From Chloroflexota bacterium (GTDB taxonomy: Bacteria; Chloroflexota; Anaerolineae; Anaerolineales; Villigracilaceae), in the NCBI GenBank assembly GCA_016234495.1, contig JACRBI010000054.1, forward strand, positions 62,001 through 126,000: DNA of 64,000 nucleotides. Reading direction: 5' to 3'. The position numbers were made by a program, and so were the translations under genes. Every line of letters begins with the position of its first letter. Position 1 is the first letter of the stretch. This document shows, piece by piece, positions 1 to 8,420 of the stretch. The notes beneath the pieces are model-generated. The model was not told where the DNA came from and made no database searches. It was given only the letters and a program-made list of their open reading frames with translations.

Positions 1-1712
1 ATTGCCTGTCCGCGCAGACTGATTGGGATGCCTTCCGTTTGCAGGATGGCGGCCAGGGTGCTGAATAATTTTCCGCGCCAGGGCGCATTCTTCGGCGCAT
101 CACGCAGCCAGCGTGCCGCAACAAAAAGCGGACGGTGCATCGGCATTCGTGAAAACTCCAAAAGGGATTGGACGAGTTTACTGGCATCGCCGCGCGCGGC
201 AAAATAATGCATGGCAAGATACTTGCCCGACCAGTCTTTGTGATCGAGAAGTGTTTCCTCGGCTTTGTATTCGTTCAGCGCCTGACCTGCCAGATAACCT
301 GCAAAGACGGGATGCGCAAAACGCATTTTGTTATTGGGACAGTTGATCAGCAAGCCGCTGGCAGCCATCTTTCCAAGCAAACCGGATTTTGGCGCAGCGA
401 CTCGTTTTTCGTTTTTCTCCCCTTTTTTGGGCGGCGCTTCTTCGGCTGGTTCTTCTGCCAAGCCTTCTTCTGCTGCCAGTGTGTCTTCGCTGACTTCAAA
501 TGATTTGACCCACTCGCGCGCCTTGCGCGGATCAAAGTGCGGCTGCGCGCTGAGCAGCACTTGCATGGCGAGTGTTTCCAGCGCGGCGATGGGCGTGTTG
601 GATGGCGAAATACGGCGGATGTGCGTCGCGATCGAATCCAGCACATGCGGCCCAAGGCTGTCGCCAGCGTACGCGCCCCAGGCTTTGAGAGTCAACTCAA
701 GGGGTGATAAATTTCCATTGTCAGCACTCAGCCAGACGTTAAGCAAGATCGGGTCTACCAGAGCAGGGCCAGCCTGCGCCCAGGATTCCATCGCCACCGT
801 TTTTGACCAGAGTTCGCCCCAGCGTTCGATAAATTCATTGCTCTGCGACACAGACCAGGTCATCAATGCCAGCGGCGCAAACCCAAGGCCGATCAGCCCG
901 TCCAAATATTCCGGTGCGCCGGTTGTGATGATGTGCGTTTTGGGAAAGTTATAAATGAGTGTCTTTAAATATTCTGTGACAACCTGCTGGCTATCCGGCG
1001 TGAGTTCGTCGTAGCCGTCCAAAAGAAGAAGGGCGTCGCCGCTGTCAAATGTATTTTCAAAAAAAGACGGCAGGCGGCCCACATCAAATAATGGAGCGGA
1101 TTCGGCTGTGGCATCGATCAGCGGGCCGAGTATGTTTTTGGATTCGATAACAGGCAGTTTCAAGTCTGCGACATGGACGAGGAACGGGACTGCGTTTTGC
1201 AGCCTGCCCAATTTATCGCTTCGATTCGCGGCGAGAGAGGCGATGTGCGCGAGGGAGATTGTCTTGCCGACGCCGGGCTGCCCAATGACCACGATATTTA
1301 CATTGCCCGATAATGCCTGCGCGAGGGTCAGGGTCGGCGCGTGATATGCGGCGGCAATTTCAGGCCAGGCGGGCAGGTAGGGCAGTGTCTGTGAAATGAC
1401 ATCTTCAAACAACGGCGGTTCGCCGGGCATGACGATACTCGGCGGCGCAACGAGCAAAGGTTCCTGAATGATCTCGTCCAGCGCGAAGAGCGGCGCGGCG
1501 AGGTGCATTCCCTGTGCGCGGCGCAAAGTGATGCGGCGGTGATTTTCTTCAACGGCGGTTGTCTTGCGAGTGTGCGCAACCTCGCGTTGTTCCTTCAGGC
1601 TGGCGCGTAATTCGTCCCATAGCGGGCGGGCACGGGCAACCAGCCACCAGAAGATGGATGCAACTGCAAAACCAATGAAGAATGAGAAGGGATCAATTGC
1701 AAATCTGAACAT
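1..1712 (-). CDS. Membrane-anchored NACHT-type STAND NTPase (3' end outside window)
   Basis: The minus-strand frame opens at an ATG at 1712 and is still open at base 1, so the C-terminus is missing. About 570 residues are visible. An N-terminal hydrophobic segment (about residues 6-25, FFIGFAVASIFWW) should anchor it in the membrane. It is followed by a basic stretch and a P-loop near residue 140 (GQPGVGKT), then a Walker B near 230 (LLLLDGYDEL) with the acidic tail typical of NACHT ATPases. A Glu/Ala/Lys-rich low-complexity linker (around bases 400-480) precedes a helical region. NACHT proteins are oligomerising signal-transduction ATPases, some of them in phage defence, but the sensor or effector part is not visible here. 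The call of a NACHT-like ATPase is secure; its role is unknown. Confidence 0.8.
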   Translation of the reverse strand, partial: MFRFAIDPFSFFIGFAVASIFWWLVARARPLWDELRASLKEQREVAHTRKTTAVEENHRRITLRRAQGMHLAAPLFALDEIIQEPLLVAPPSIVMPGEPPLFEDVISQTLPYLPAWPEIAAAYHAPTLTLAQALSGNVNIVVIGQPGVGKTISLAHIASLAANRSDKLGRLQNAVPFLVHVADLKLPVIESKNILGPLIDATAESAPLFDVGRLPSFFENTFDSGDALLLLDGYDELTPDSQQVVTEYLKTLIYNFPKTHIITTGAPEYLDGLIGLGFAPLALMTWSVSQSNEFIERWGELWSKTVAMESWAQAGPALVDPILLNVWLSADNGNLSPLELTLKAWGAYAGDSLGPHVLDSIATHIRRISPSNTPIAALETLAMQVLLSAQPHFDPRKAREWVKSFEVSEDTLAAEEGLAEEPAEEAPPKKGEKNEKRVAAPKSGLLGKMAASGLLINCPNNKMRFAHPVFAGYLAGQALNEYKAEETLLDHKDWSGKYLAMHYFAARGDASKLVQSLLEFSRMPMHRPLFVAARWLRDAPKNAPWRGKLFSTLAAILQTEGIPISLRGQA

Positions 1713-1718
1713 GTTGGT

Positions 1719-2420
1719 TTAGTTTGCAAACAAGATTCGCCCGCAGGATGGACAGTTTGTCAACTGTTTGGGCGAGCGCGCATTTTGCTGTGTGGCAGGA
1801 TTCAATGTTGTGCCGCAGGAGGCGCAGGCGCCGTCAACGATCTCTGCTATGGCTGTACCCCTTTTTTGCTGGCGCAGATTCTCGTATGTTTGCAGCAGGC
1901 TGCCTTCGATGGGACCGAGCGCGGCTTCACGTTCTTCGGCAAACCTTTCGAGTTCGAGCGCGATCCTCGATTGGTCGGCGAGTAAATTTTTATGCTCGTT
2001 ACCGAGGCGCGCCTGAATTAATTCCAGATCGGTTTTTGCGCTTTGCAGGTCATTCTCTGATTTTTCAGCTTTGATCATTGCATCGAGTTCGCGTTCCTCC
2101 AAAGTGGAGAGATGCTTTTTGAGCGAAGCAATATCCTTTTGCAGGTCTTGAAGCTCTTTTGGGTTTTGAACCCTGCCGCCATAAAGACTCGACTCGGCCT
2201 GTTGTATTTTTATTTTTAGAGCCTCGGCTTCCGCGGCTGCATTTTTGAGTTGGTGATCGGAATGGAAGTTTTCGGTCTGGGCGGCTTCAACGCGATTGAG
2301 CGCCTGCTTTAATTCAACGTCGTTTTCAAGTGTGGCGCGGATATTATCCAACTGCGCGCGCGAACGATCCATTTTTCGGTCCACTTGTTGCAAGCGGTAA
2401 AGTCCCAGCGATGCGCTCAT
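1719..2420 (-). CDS. CT398-like coiled-coil protein with C4 zinc ribbon
   Basis: This 233-residue protein is almost entirely a long antiparallel coiled coil (about residues 10-175, rich in Glu/Lys/Gln/Leu). It ends in a C4 zinc ribbon with CxxC pairs (CASCGTTL and CPSCGRIL, about residues 198-230). This is the architecture of the DUF164/CT398 family, which is widespread in bacteria and poorly understood. It lies just upstream of the NACHT gene on the same strand, 6 bp apart, so the two are probably co-transcribed. A TATAAT box ends 7 nt before the ATG and there is no Shine-Dalgarno, which suggests a leaderless mRNA. Confidence 0.82.
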   Translation of the reverse strand: MSASLGLYRLQQVDRKMDRSRAQLDNIRATLENDVELKQALNRVEAAQTENFHSDHQLKNAAAEAEALKIKIQQAESSLYGGRVQNPKELQDLQKDIASLKKHLSTLEERELDAMIKAEKSENDLQSAKTDLELIQARLGNEHKNLLADQSRIALELERFAEEREAALGPIEGSLLQTYENLRQQKRGTAIAEIVDGACASCGTTLNPATQQNARSPKQLTNCPSCGRILFAN

Positions 2421-2427
2421 AGGCCGA

Positions 2428-2433
2428 ATTATA
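2428..2433 (-). promoter_or_regulatory. -10 box of the zinc-ribbon gene (leaderless)
   Basis: TATAAT on the minus strand with 7 nt between it and the ATG at 2420. The expected transcription start coincides with the start codon. No convincing -35 hexamer is visible upstream, where the terminator of the preceding gene lies. Confidence 0.6.
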
Positions 2434-2450
2434 TACGATGTGAGAAAAAA

Positions 2451-2476
2451 AGACCCGTTTTTATGAAAACGGGTCT
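2451..2476 (-). terminator. Rho-independent terminator of the serine hydrolase gene
   Basis: Perfect 11-bp stem (AGACCCGTTTT and its complement) with a 4-nt loop. On the minus strand it is followed by a run of seven T, directly downstream of the stop at 2483. Confidence 0.88.
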
Positions 2477-2482
2477 GTGGAT

Positions 2483-3973
2483 TTATTGAACCGTGATGTT
2501 GAAGTAGTTATAAACAGCTTCGGTCAGGTCGACAAAGAGCGGATTGATATTGTCCCAGATGTTGTTGACCGGGTGATAAGAATAAATGGACAGGACGAAA
2601 TTCCCGCCGGGCGAGTAAACGATGCCGGCGTCGCTTGTATCGTGGACGACTCCATCGGAGGCTGGCACGTAGCCATGCTTGTGCGGAACGAGCGTGCCAT
2701 CCGGCACGCCGCCCTGAATCAACGAGCCGAGTTTATCCTGGGCCATGAAATCAATCAGCAATTGACAGGTGTCTGGGTTGACTTTATCCGGGAAGGCTGC
2801 GATCAACGCGCCGCCGCTGTTATTTGCGCAGTTGTATAAATCGGCGAGCAGGGCGCCCATTTCTGAGGGGGTGGTCTGGGAATACGGGTCGGGGTCGGTG
2901 AACGCGTCAATGCGCTGATTGCCCGGAGTAGTTCTGCCTGGCAATAGGTTGGGTGCGCCGATGTAAAAGAATCCGCCAATGTACGTGCTGGCGAAGCCGA
3001 GCGTTTCCATGTTTTGGGTGACGGTCAGCGGCCCGGTATTTTTTTCGATCGCCGCCAGAACAAGGTCGGTGGCAGAGTTGTCTGATTTTCCCAGCACGCG
3101 CGAAATTATGTTGCTGGTTTCTGCGTCGAGGGCGCTTCCGCGGTTGATCAAATAAGAAGTAACGATCGGAACCTTGATGGTGCTGGAGGCGGTAAAGGCG
3201 ATATCCGGTTCGGCGGGAATTTCCTGTTTGTTGTCCATGATGAAGTGGATTTCCTGACCCGATTGCAAGTCCATCATGTAGAAGCCGATCAACCCATCAA
3301 AATTGGATACAGTTACAAGTTGTTTGAGCAGGATAGTGAGCGTTTCGATCGTCGGGCGGGCGGCGGAACTGCGTGTGAAGGTCAGCGCCACTGAGCGGTT
3401 GGTCGGCGATCGCAGGGCGTCGCCGATGAGTTGCACGGCGCGGTCAAGGTCAAGAGTCTGACCGGGTGTGCCGGGCAGGAATGAAGTCCCGCCTGGAACC
3501 GGCTGTGCGGGGCCGGGGGGCAGGTCATAGCGTGACGCGATCTCATTCTGCAAGTATTCGCGCAGGCGTTCATCTGAATGGTTGGCGCTTAACGGAATCA
3601 CGGTTTCGTTGGATGCTCGATTCCATAAGTAGTCCCAAAATCCGCCCCAGAAAGATCGGCCGGTGCGGCTGAGGTCTGCCGCTGCCAGCATGGTTTCGAT
3701 ATCTGGCTGAAAGCCGACCACGCCCGGGTCAATGTGGATGACCGCGCCGTTATAAAGCACTTCAATGGGGGAGGTGTACACCTCGAGCAGTCTTTGAGAC
3801 GCTTCTTGCGGGGTTAACCCGCCGACGGACACGCCGGCAATGGTCATGCTGGCGGGATAGTTATTGCGTTGACGACTGTATCTGATCAGGGAAACGATGC
3901 TGAGAACGAGCGCGCCGGTCAAAAAAAGGATGGAAACACCCCGAAGGATGGTGTTGGTATTACGATTTCTCAC
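2483..3973 (-). CDS. Membrane-anchored class A beta-lactamase-fold serine hydrolase
   Basis: About 496 residues. I place the start at the GTG at 3973 because GGAGG lies 5 nt upstream; the longer frame to 4024 begins with TTG and has no such site. An N-terminal membrane segment (about residues 8-28) anchors an extracytoplasmic protein. A YoaR/PG_binding_4-like module (about 45-110) precedes the hydrolase domain. Class A motifs are visible: STIK (Ser near residue 264), SDN (KSDNSATD), and HKHG in place of the usual KTG. The fold is that of class A beta-lactamases and D,D-peptidase-like proteins. The changed third motif argues against calling it a resistance enzyme. A role in peptidoglycan or cell-envelope processing is inferred. 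Confidence 0.85.
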   Translation of the reverse strand: MRNRNTNTILRGVSILFLTGALVLSIVSLIRYSRQRNNYPASMTIAGVSVGGLTPQEASQRLLEVYTSPIEVLYNGAVIHIDPGVVGFQPDIETMLAAADLSRTGRSFWGGFWDYLWNRASNETVIPLSANHSDERLREYLQNEIASRYDLPPGPAQPVPGGTSFLPGTPGQTLDLDRAVQLIGDALRSPTNRSVALTFTRSSAARPTIETLTILLKQLVTVSNFDGLIGFYMMDLQSGQEIHFIMDNKQEIPAEPDIAFTASSTIKVPIVTSYLINRGSALDAETSNIISRVLGKSDNSATDLVLAAIEKNTGPLTVTQNMETLGFASTYIGGFFYIGAPNLLPGRTTPGNQRIDAFTDPDPYSQTTPSEMGALLADLYNCANNSGGALIAAFPDKVNPDTCQLLIDFMAQDKLGSLIQGGVPDGTLVPHKHGYVPASDGVVHDTSDAGIVYSPGGNFVLSIYSYHPVNNIWDNINPLFVDLTEAVYNYFNITVQ

Positions 3974-4101
3974 TCGGCCTCCAAAGTAATGACAAAAATC
4001 ACGGAAAAAGTATAACACACCCAATTTGGGGCTTGTGCTATACTCCGTGCCGTCACGAACTGTGCTATGACGTGATAGACCGCCCGCAAAAGGAGAAAAA
4101 C

Positions 4102-4446
4102 ATGGAAGTCAAAATAATTCCATTATCCGGATGCCTATCGCTGATGCTCGGTGTATTCACACTCGGGGTTGCGCCAATTGCCATCAAATTAAAAGAACGC
4201 AACTGGCCCATACTGCTGGACGAGAAAGGTTTGATCACGCGCGGCGGCAAGTTTATTACATGGGGTGAATTTACAAAGATCGAGAAAGTAATAACCAATG
4301 TTCAAGGCACGATAACAGAACGCTACGACCTGCATTCGCCCAAAGGCACAGTGGCGGTTGTCGTTTACCGCCTCGTGGACGGAGAGCAAGCGCTGAACTA
4401 TATTTGGCAGCGATTACCCGAATCAGTTAAACACACTCAGGAATAA
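4102..4446 (+). CDS. Small PH-like membrane-associated protein
   Basis: 114 residues. The ATG at 4102 is preceded by AAAGGAGA, so it is preferred over an upstream TTG at 4033. A hydrophobic N-terminal segment (about residues 8-30) is followed by a beta-rich domain (RGGKFITWGEFTKIEK...) resembling bacterial PH-like domains. A TATACT box at 4039-4044 could be its -10. It is 22 bp upstream of the proline dehydrogenase gene and may be co-transcribed with it. Function is not known. Confidence 0.65.
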   Translation: MEVKIIPLSGCLSLMLGVFTLGVAPIAIKLKERNWPILLDEKGLITRGGKFITWGEFTKIEKVITNVQGTITERYDLHSPKGTVAVVVYRLVDGEQALNYIWQRLPESVKHTQE

Positions 4447-4468
4447 ACTCAGAGAACAAAGGACTGAT

Positions 4469-5428
4469 ATGCTTCGCTCTTTTCTCATTTACTTGTCCAA
4501 AGCCGCCTGGGCTCAAAACCTTGTAACAGGCTGGGGTTTCGCCTGGCGCACCGCCTCGCGTTTTATTGCAGGCACAAAACTCGACGATGCCATGCGCGTC
4601 GTCCGCGAACTGAACGCAAAGGGGATCAACGCCACACTCGACCATCTCGGCGAGCACACCAACACACCCGAAGAAGCCCAACAGGCAACCGACGACATTT
4701 TCGCGACCCTCGACGCCCTCGGAGCGGATTCCTCTGCCCGGGCAAATGTCTCCATCAAGCTGACGCAGATCGGTCTGGGCCTGGACGAAGGGCTGTGTGC
4801 GCAAAACCTCGAGCGGATTCTCGCCCGGGCAAAGAAGAACAACACCTTCGTTCGCGTGGATATTGAAGACACCCCTTATACCGACAAGACCATCAACCTG
4901 TATTATCTGATGCGCGAGAAGGGCTACACAAACGTCGGCACGGCTGTGCAATCCTATCTCTACCGCGCCGAAGCGGATACACACCGTTTGGTGCAGGATA
5001 AAACTCCCATCCGTTTGGTAAAAGGCGCCTACAAGGAACCGCCCGAAAAAGCCTTCCCCAAAAAAGCGGACGTGGATGCGAATTATGACCTGCTGACCAA
5101 GATCATGATAGACGCATCGCTTGCCAACCAGACGAAACTATCAGCCGACTGCCGCTTCCCGCCCATCCCTGCCATTGCATCGCAGGACGAAAAACGCATT
5201 GCCTTTGCCAGACAATACGCTGACAAAGTGGGGCTTCCCAAAGATGGCTTGGAATTTCAAATGCTCTACGGCATCCGCCGTGACTTGCAGGAACAGCTTG
5301 TAAAAGAGGGCTATCCTGTGCGCGTGTACGTTCCCTTCGGCACGCACTGGTATCCGTATTTCATGCGCCGCCTTGCCGAACGCCCGGCAAATATCTGGTT
5401 CTTTATTTCCAACTTCTTCAAGGGATAA
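4469..5428 (+). CDS. Proline dehydrogenase (monofunctional PRODH)
   Basis: 319 residues, matching the short monofunctional FAD-dependent PRODH family that oxidises L-proline to pyrroline-5-carboxylate. Family features include the N-terminal helical segment, the LDHLGE strand, VSIKLTQIG, DIEDTPYTD, the VKGAYKE strand, and a C-terminal VRVYVPFGTHWYPYFMRRLAERP that contributes FAD and substrate contacts. The partner P5C dehydrogenase is not in this window. The gene ends at a strong bidirectional terminator. Confidence 0.93.
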   Translation: MLRSFLIYLSKAAWAQNLVTGWGFAWRTASRFIAGTKLDDAMRVVRELNAKGINATLDHLGEHTNTPEEAQQATDDIFATLDALGADSSARANVSIKLTQIGLGLDEGLCAQNLERILARAKKNNTFVRVDIEDTPYTDKTINLYYLMREKGYTNVGTAVQSYLYRAEADTHRLVQDKTPIRLVKGAYKEPPEKAFPKKADVDANYDLLTKIMIDASLANQTKLSADCRFPPIPAIASQDEKRIAFARQYADKVGLPKDGLEFQMLYGIRRDLQEQLVKEGYPVRVYVPFGTHWYPYFMRRLAERPANIWFFISNFFKG

Positions 5429-5447
5429 AACTTAAACTTACAGCCAG

Positions 5448-5480
5448 GCGCGCGGGAAAATTTCCCGCGCGCTTTTTTTT
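5448..5480. terminator. Bidirectional terminator between convergent genes
   Basis: Near-perfect palindrome of 12-bp arms (GCGCGCGGGAAA and complement) at 5448-5472, followed by eight T on the plus strand. It lies between the convergent PRODH and SnoaL-like genes. Confidence 0.85.
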
Positions 5481-5483
5481 ACC

Positions 5484-5867
5484 CTACCCTTTGACGTAGG
5501 AAAATTTCTCGCAAATCAAATCGTTCTCCACCTGAAAAACATCAACTCCGCGGACGTGCCCCTTTTTGCCAGATTCATCCACCCAGTTGTATTTCCAGCG
5601 CATGATGCAGCGCCTTCCAAAGCCAAAGATTTCCTCGATCTCGATTTTGGCATGTTGCGACTCGCCGAAGAAGTCCCGCCAAAATTGCGTCACTGCTTCC
5701 TTCCCGGAATAGACAGTGCCATCAGGCGCAGGCGACGTATTCTCAAAGACGCAATCATCGCTCATAAGCCGCATCATCCCCGCTACGTCATGCCGATTGA
5801 ACGCCTCATTGAACTCAAGAACAACTCTGATTCCTGACTCTACTTGTGACATGCGGGCTGGACTCAT
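5484..5867 (-). CDS. SnoaL-like / NTF2-like protein
   Basis: 127 residues with the SnoaL/NTF2-like cone fold pattern: N-terminal helix with FNEAFNRHD, MMRLMSDDCVFENT, a glycine/valine turn, QFWRDFF, and C-terminal strands (MRWKYNWVDESGKKGHVRGVDVF). Such proteins are cyclases, isomerases or ligand-binding proteins, and no specific substrate can be read here. A GGAGAAA sequence lies about 10 nt before the ATG. A second Met six codons inside is an alternative start. Confidence 0.8.
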   Translation of the reverse strand: MSPARMSQVESGIRVVLEFNEAFNRHDVAGMMRLMSDDCVFENTSPAPDGTVYSGKEAVTQFWRDFFGESQHAKIEIEEIFGFGRRCIMRWKYNWVDESGKKGHVRGVDVFQVENDLICEKFSYVKG

Positions 5868-6020
5868 GGGGCAAATTTCTCCTTTAATTTGAACTCAAAA
5901 CATCTAAACTTCATTCAACACATAATACAACCATTTTCTTATTTCAGCAAAAGCAATTGAGATCCACTACCTTAATCGACCGCAAGTTGTTAAAAGGGCG
6001 CAATTTGCGACCGCGATGGG

Positions 6021-6026
6021 TATAAT
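6021..6026 (+). promoter_or_regulatory. -10 box of the SDR gene (leaderless)
   Basis: TATAAT with 6 nt to the ATG at 6033. No Shine-Dalgarno is possible in that space, so the transcript would start at or next to the start codon. Confidence 0.6.
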
Positions 6027-6032
6027 CTCTGC

Positions 6033-6782
6033 ATGACCAAACCACTCGCCCTCGTCACCGGCGGCGCGCACAGACTCGGAAAAGCCTTCGCGTTGACTCT
6101 TGCGCGCATGGGCTATGACCTTCTTCTGCATTACAACTCCGCCGAAGAACAAGCCCAACAAACGAAGAAAGAAATAGAATCCCTCGGCGTCAAAGTCCAC
6201 CTCGCCCAAGCCGACCTGACCCAGCCCGACCAGATCCAATCCCTCTTCGCCGCACTCGACACCCTCCTCATTCCTAATTCCTCATTCCTAATTCCTAATT
6301 CCTTTTCCCTTCTCATCAACTCCGCCGCCATCATGCCCGTCGCCAATCCGCGTGAACTTGAACTCAAAGATTGGGACTCCGCCCTCGACCTCAACCTCCG
6401 GGCGCCTTTTCTCCTCGCGCAGGGAGCCGCCAAACGCATGGCCGCAGGCGGACTGATCGTCAACATCTCAGACATCGCCGCGCAAAAATCATGGACTCGC
6501 TACCCATCCTACACAGTCAGCAAAGCGGGATTGGAATCACTTACCAAACTTCTCGCCCGTTCCCTCGCTCCAGACATCCGCGTCAACGCCATCGCCCCCG
6601 GGCTGGTCCTACAATCTGATGTTGTCACTCCCGAAGAATGGGATAAACTTGTCAGCCGGCTGCCGCTCAAACGTCCCGCCGCGCCTGATGAGATCACGTC
6701 TGCCCTTGAATTTCTCGTCAACAATCAATACATCACCGGCCAGACCATCGTTGTTGATGGTGGTTACTCCCTAATTACCTAA
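6033..6782 (+). CDS. Short-chain dehydrogenase/reductase
   Basis: 249 residues, classical SDR. It has the cofactor motif TGGAHRLG at residues 8-15, NSAAIMP in place of the NNAG motif, VNISD, the catalytic YTVSK (Tyr-x-x-x-Lys), and a C-terminal ITGQTIVVDGGYS. It resembles pteridine reductase/FabG-like enzymes, but the substrate is unknown. Residues about 78-90 (LIPNSSFLIPNS) are encoded by a five-unit heptamer array (6267-6301) inserted in frame between the second Rossmann strand region and NSAA. The protein should tolerate this as a loop. Confidence 0.9.
   Translation: MTKPLALVTGGAHRLGKAFALTLARMGYDLLLHYNSAEEQAQQTKKEIESLGVKVHLAQADLTQPDQIQSLFAALDTLLIPNSSFLIPNSFSLLINSAAIMPVANPRELELKDWDSALDLNLRAPFLLAQGAAKRMAAGGLIVNISDIAAQKSWTRYPSYTVSKAGLESLTKLLARSLAPDIRVNAIAPGLVLQSDVVTPEEWDKLVSRLPLKRPAAPDEITSALEFLVNNQYITGQTIVVDGGYSLIT
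6267..6308. repeat. Heptamer array inside the SDR gene
   Basis: Period-7 units CTCATTC, CTAATTC, CTCATTC, CTAATTC, CTAATTC, then a decayed CTTTTCC. It is in frame within the coding sequence. Confidence 0.85.
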
Positions 6783-6804
6783 TCCCTAATTACCAATTAC
6801 CTAC
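6767..6804. repeat. Heptamer-like array at SDR/GT-C junction
   Basis: CCTAATTA/CCTAATC-type units of 7-8 nt span the SDR stop codon and end immediately before the ATG of the next gene. Similar unit sequence recurs at 54487-54511. Confidence 0.7.
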
Positions 6805-8418
6805 ATGCCCTCCCCAAAAAAACTCGACCTCTTGATTGCCATCCTTCTCATCGCCATTGCCCTTCTCTATGCTGTGCAATTCGTGGATTTTTCCATCCCG
6901 CCCTTTGAAGATGCCGCCATGCTCATGCGCTACGCCCAGCACCTGGCAGGTGGTCACGGCATCGTCTGGAACATCGGCGAACATCCCGTAGACGGCGCTA
7001 CAGATTTTCTTTTCATGGTTGCTTCTGCCACGCTTATTAAACTTGGACTCACCGTCGGCCAGTCTGTTCGCGGCCTTGGCTTTATTGCGCATCTTCTGAC
7101 CATCCTCATTGTCTACTGGACAAACCGACGAGTCAACAATGCCAGCGTTTTATTTTCTTTTTTAAGCGGACTGTACCTCGCCTTTGGCACTGGACTCTCC
7201 TACGTAGCTGCCTACTTCGGGACGCCTTTCTTTGCCCTTGCCGCCGCATCCACCTGGACTTTAGGCCTGCTCCTGATTCAAAAAGAGGACTCTCCCTTTT
7301 GGCTTTCCCTCGCCTTTGCCCTCAGCGGACTTGTCACCGGACTCATTCGCCCTGAAGGCGTCATCCTTGCTGCGTTGATGTTACTTGCGGTCATCATCAT
7401 GCGTGGACTTAACAAGTCTATTTCACTCATCGTTATATTTGCGGCGGTTTTTCTTGTGCTTGGTGGCGCATATTTCATCTGGCGTTGGAATTACTTCGGT
7501 TATCCACTGCCCAATCCGTTTTACAAAAAAGGCGGCAGCGCCCTGCACTGGGACTCGTTCAATGGTTCCTTGCTGAACACTTTGCGCCTGTGCCTGCCGA
7601 TGGTCATTGCATTCATTCTTGGCTTTCGTTCGCGCGAAACCACAAGGCTGACTCTTGCATATCTCGTTCCCATCATTGGCTTCGCATCTGCCTTCATTCT
7701 GATCTCGGACGAGATGAACTACGGCGCGCGCTTTCAATACGCACTCGTCCCCATTGCGCTCATGTCGTGGACTCGGCTTGCGGGTGGATTCAAATTCTCG
7801 TGGCCGGACCAACTGTCAGTTAGGGAAAGAAGCGCGCATTTCATCGCGTTAATATTTTTGTCGATGAGTCTCGTCTATTATTCGTGGTTTCAGAATTGCT
7901 TTCTGACATCCTATCAACAGACTTGCACGACTGCTTATGAACGTGACGGCCGTTATGAGATGGGCAAACTTCTGGCGGAATATCGCGGCAAAGGCTATGT
8001 GATCGCGACGACTGAGGCGGGTTTGCTCCCGTATTATTCGGGCTGGGATGCGCTTGATGTGTGGGGCTTGAACGACCAGTTCATCGCGCACAACGAATTG
8101 ACCGCGGAATATTTGGACAAGTACAAGCCCGAGATCATCATGTTCCATGATTATTACTCGCCGCTCGTGCCGCCCAAATTGACCGAAGCCAACCTCGCGC
8201 AAAAATGGTTCGGCATGACCATCAAGTTGAAAGAGTATGCTGAGGCGAATGATTACGTGCTCGCCGCAGTCTTTGGCGACAGCCCGTACGACACGCATTA
8301 TTATTTTGTGAGAAAAGATTTCACCGACAGCAAACGTCTGATCGAGCAGATATCAACGATGAAAAATTATTACTATCCTACAACAGGAAAGAAATCCATT
8401 AATTATGCAAAGCCATAA
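6805..8418 (+). CDS. GT-C type polytopic glycosyltransferase-like protein
   Basis: 537 residues with about 10-11 hydrophobic segments. After the first membrane helix comes an acidic loop motif (FEDAAMLMRYAQ...GHGIVWN). This places it with the large Chloroflexota GT-C families related to ArnT/PMT enzymes, which use polyprenyl-linked sugar donors outside the membrane. The C-terminal soluble part (about 370-537) contains IATTEAGLLPYYSG and DVWGLND, hallmarks shared with the proteins at 54515 and 56043. A role in surface glycan or protein glycosylation is inferred. Confidence 0.75.
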   Translation: MPSPKKLDLLIAILLIAIALLYAVQFVDFSIPPFEDAAMLMRYAQHLAGGHGIVWNIGEHPVDGATDFLFMVASATLIKLGLTVGQSVRGLGFIAHLLTILIVYWTNRRVNNASVLFSFLSGLYLAFGTGLSYVAAYFGTPFFALAAASTWTLGLLLIQKEDSPFWLSLAFALSGLVTGLIRPEGVILAALMLLAVIIMRGLNKSISLIVIFAAVFLVLGGAYFIWRWNYFGYPLPNPFYKKGGSALHWDSFNGSLLNTLRLCLPMVIAFILGFRSRETTRLTLAYLVPIIGFASAFILISDEMNYGARFQYALVPIALMSWTRLAGGFKFSWPDQLSVRERSAHFIALIFLSMSLVYYSWFQNCFLTSYQQTCTTAYERDGRYEMGKLLAEYRGKGYVIATTEAGLLPYYSGWDALDVWGLNDQFIAHNELTAEYLDKYKPEIIMFHDYYSPLVPPKLTEANLAQKWFGMTIKLKEYAEANDYVLAAVFGDSPYDTHYYFVRKDFTDSKRLIEQISTMKNYYYPTTGKKSINYAKP

Positions 8419-8420
8419 GA

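Noticed and set aside
347-954. Long overlapping open frames on both strands in the NACHT region
   Set aside because: They are shadows of the minus-strand NACHT frame, which has clear P-loop and Walker B motifs.
3974-4024. Longer N-terminus for the serine hydrolase starting at TTG 4024
   Set aside because: No ribosome-binding site, and it would run over the TATACT -10 box; GTG 3973 has GGAGG at 5 nt.
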